DNA of 34,094 nt from an uncultured Planctomycetaceae bacterium (GTDB taxonomy: Bacteria; Planctomycetota; Planctomycetia; Pirellulales; UBA1268): assembly GCA_937926325.1 (NCBI GenBank), contig CALAZQ010000086.1, positions 1-34,094 on the forward strand, given 5' to 3'. Of the stretch, positions 34,044 to 34,094 are shown in pieces. The notes below the pieces were generated by a model. It was not told the origin of the DNA. It was given only the letters and a program-made list of their open reading frames with translations, and did no database searches. Each line of letters begins with the position of its first letter. The first letter of the stretch is position 1. The translations under genes were made by a program, and so were the position numbers.

Positions 34044-34094
34044 AAACCTGTTCGGCACCAATTCTGCTACCCTGATTTTGCAACGCTGCTGTCG

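Noticed and set aside
1..34094. Mobile elements, prophage genes, CRISPR arrays or biosynthetic clusters
   Set aside because: No transposase, integrase, phage structural gene, spaced direct-repeat array or large synthase module was seen; gene content is housekeeping plus typical planctomycete exported proteins.

Overview
The window looks like a chromosomal segment of a planctomycete, most likely of the Pirellulales type. It is GC-rich and has no mobile elements, phage genes, CRISPR arrays, rRNA or tRNA. The strongest lineage signal is a minus-strand block of four exported proteins at about 12.9-21.3 kb. It encodes a Tat-exported DUF1501 protein, an IPT/PPC-domain protein, a DUF1549/DUF1553 cytochrome-like protein, and a protein joining a c-type heme motif, a WD40 propeller and a coiled coil. 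This combination is characteristic of Planctomycetes. A Tat-exported Gfo/Idh/MocA oxidoreductase and a ketose 3-epimerase-like enzyme fit the same sugar-degrading lifestyle.

Layout. 0.1-2.8 kb (+): an orphan beta-class DNA methyltransferase, a D-tagatose/D-psicose 3-epimerase-family enzyme, and scpB. 2.9-4.1 kb (-): a CCA-adding enzyme/poly(A) polymerase family gene. 4.2-9.7 kb (+): rhodanese, Gfo/Idh/MocA oxidoreductase, alanine dehydrogenase, mtnA and der. 9.8-10.9 kb (-): a degenerate MnmE-like GTPase. 11.1-12.8 kb (+): two similar single-pass membrane proteins of unknown function. 12.9-21.3 kb (-): the planctomycete exported-protein block. 21.5 kb (+): a SpoIIAA-like STAS protein. 21.9-23.2 kb (-): a shortened uvrC. 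23.5-30.8 kb (-): a LysR regulator followed by gltB and gltD (glutamate synthase). 31.3-31.8 kb (-): efp, divergent from epmB (+, 32.0-33.0 kb), whose product primes EF-P modification. 33.1-34.0 kb (+): a tandem universal stress protein.

Functional links. gltB and gltD form one NADPH-GOGAT unit, and the LysR gene just upstream is a plausible regulator; a near-identical 15-16 bp motif occurs twice in front of gltB. efp and epmB share a divergent promoter region, and EF-P keeps Lys34, the residue EpmB/EpmA modify in E. coli; no epmA is in the window. The block at 12.9-21.3 kb is probably one transcription unit, with a 4-bp stop/start overlap between two of its genes.

The points most worth a second look are: the paired membrane proteins at 11.1-12.8 kb; two housekeeping proteins missing normally conserved parts (UvrC without its inter-domain region and C-terminal HhH; MnmE-like GTPase without the C-terminal Cys motif); possible leaderless starts directly behind -10-like hexamers (epmB, uvrC); a double hairpin with a T-run between efp and the LysR gene; and a sequence at the left edge that recurs just after the last stop codon at the right edge. 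Function calls rest on motifs read by eye; no database search was possible.
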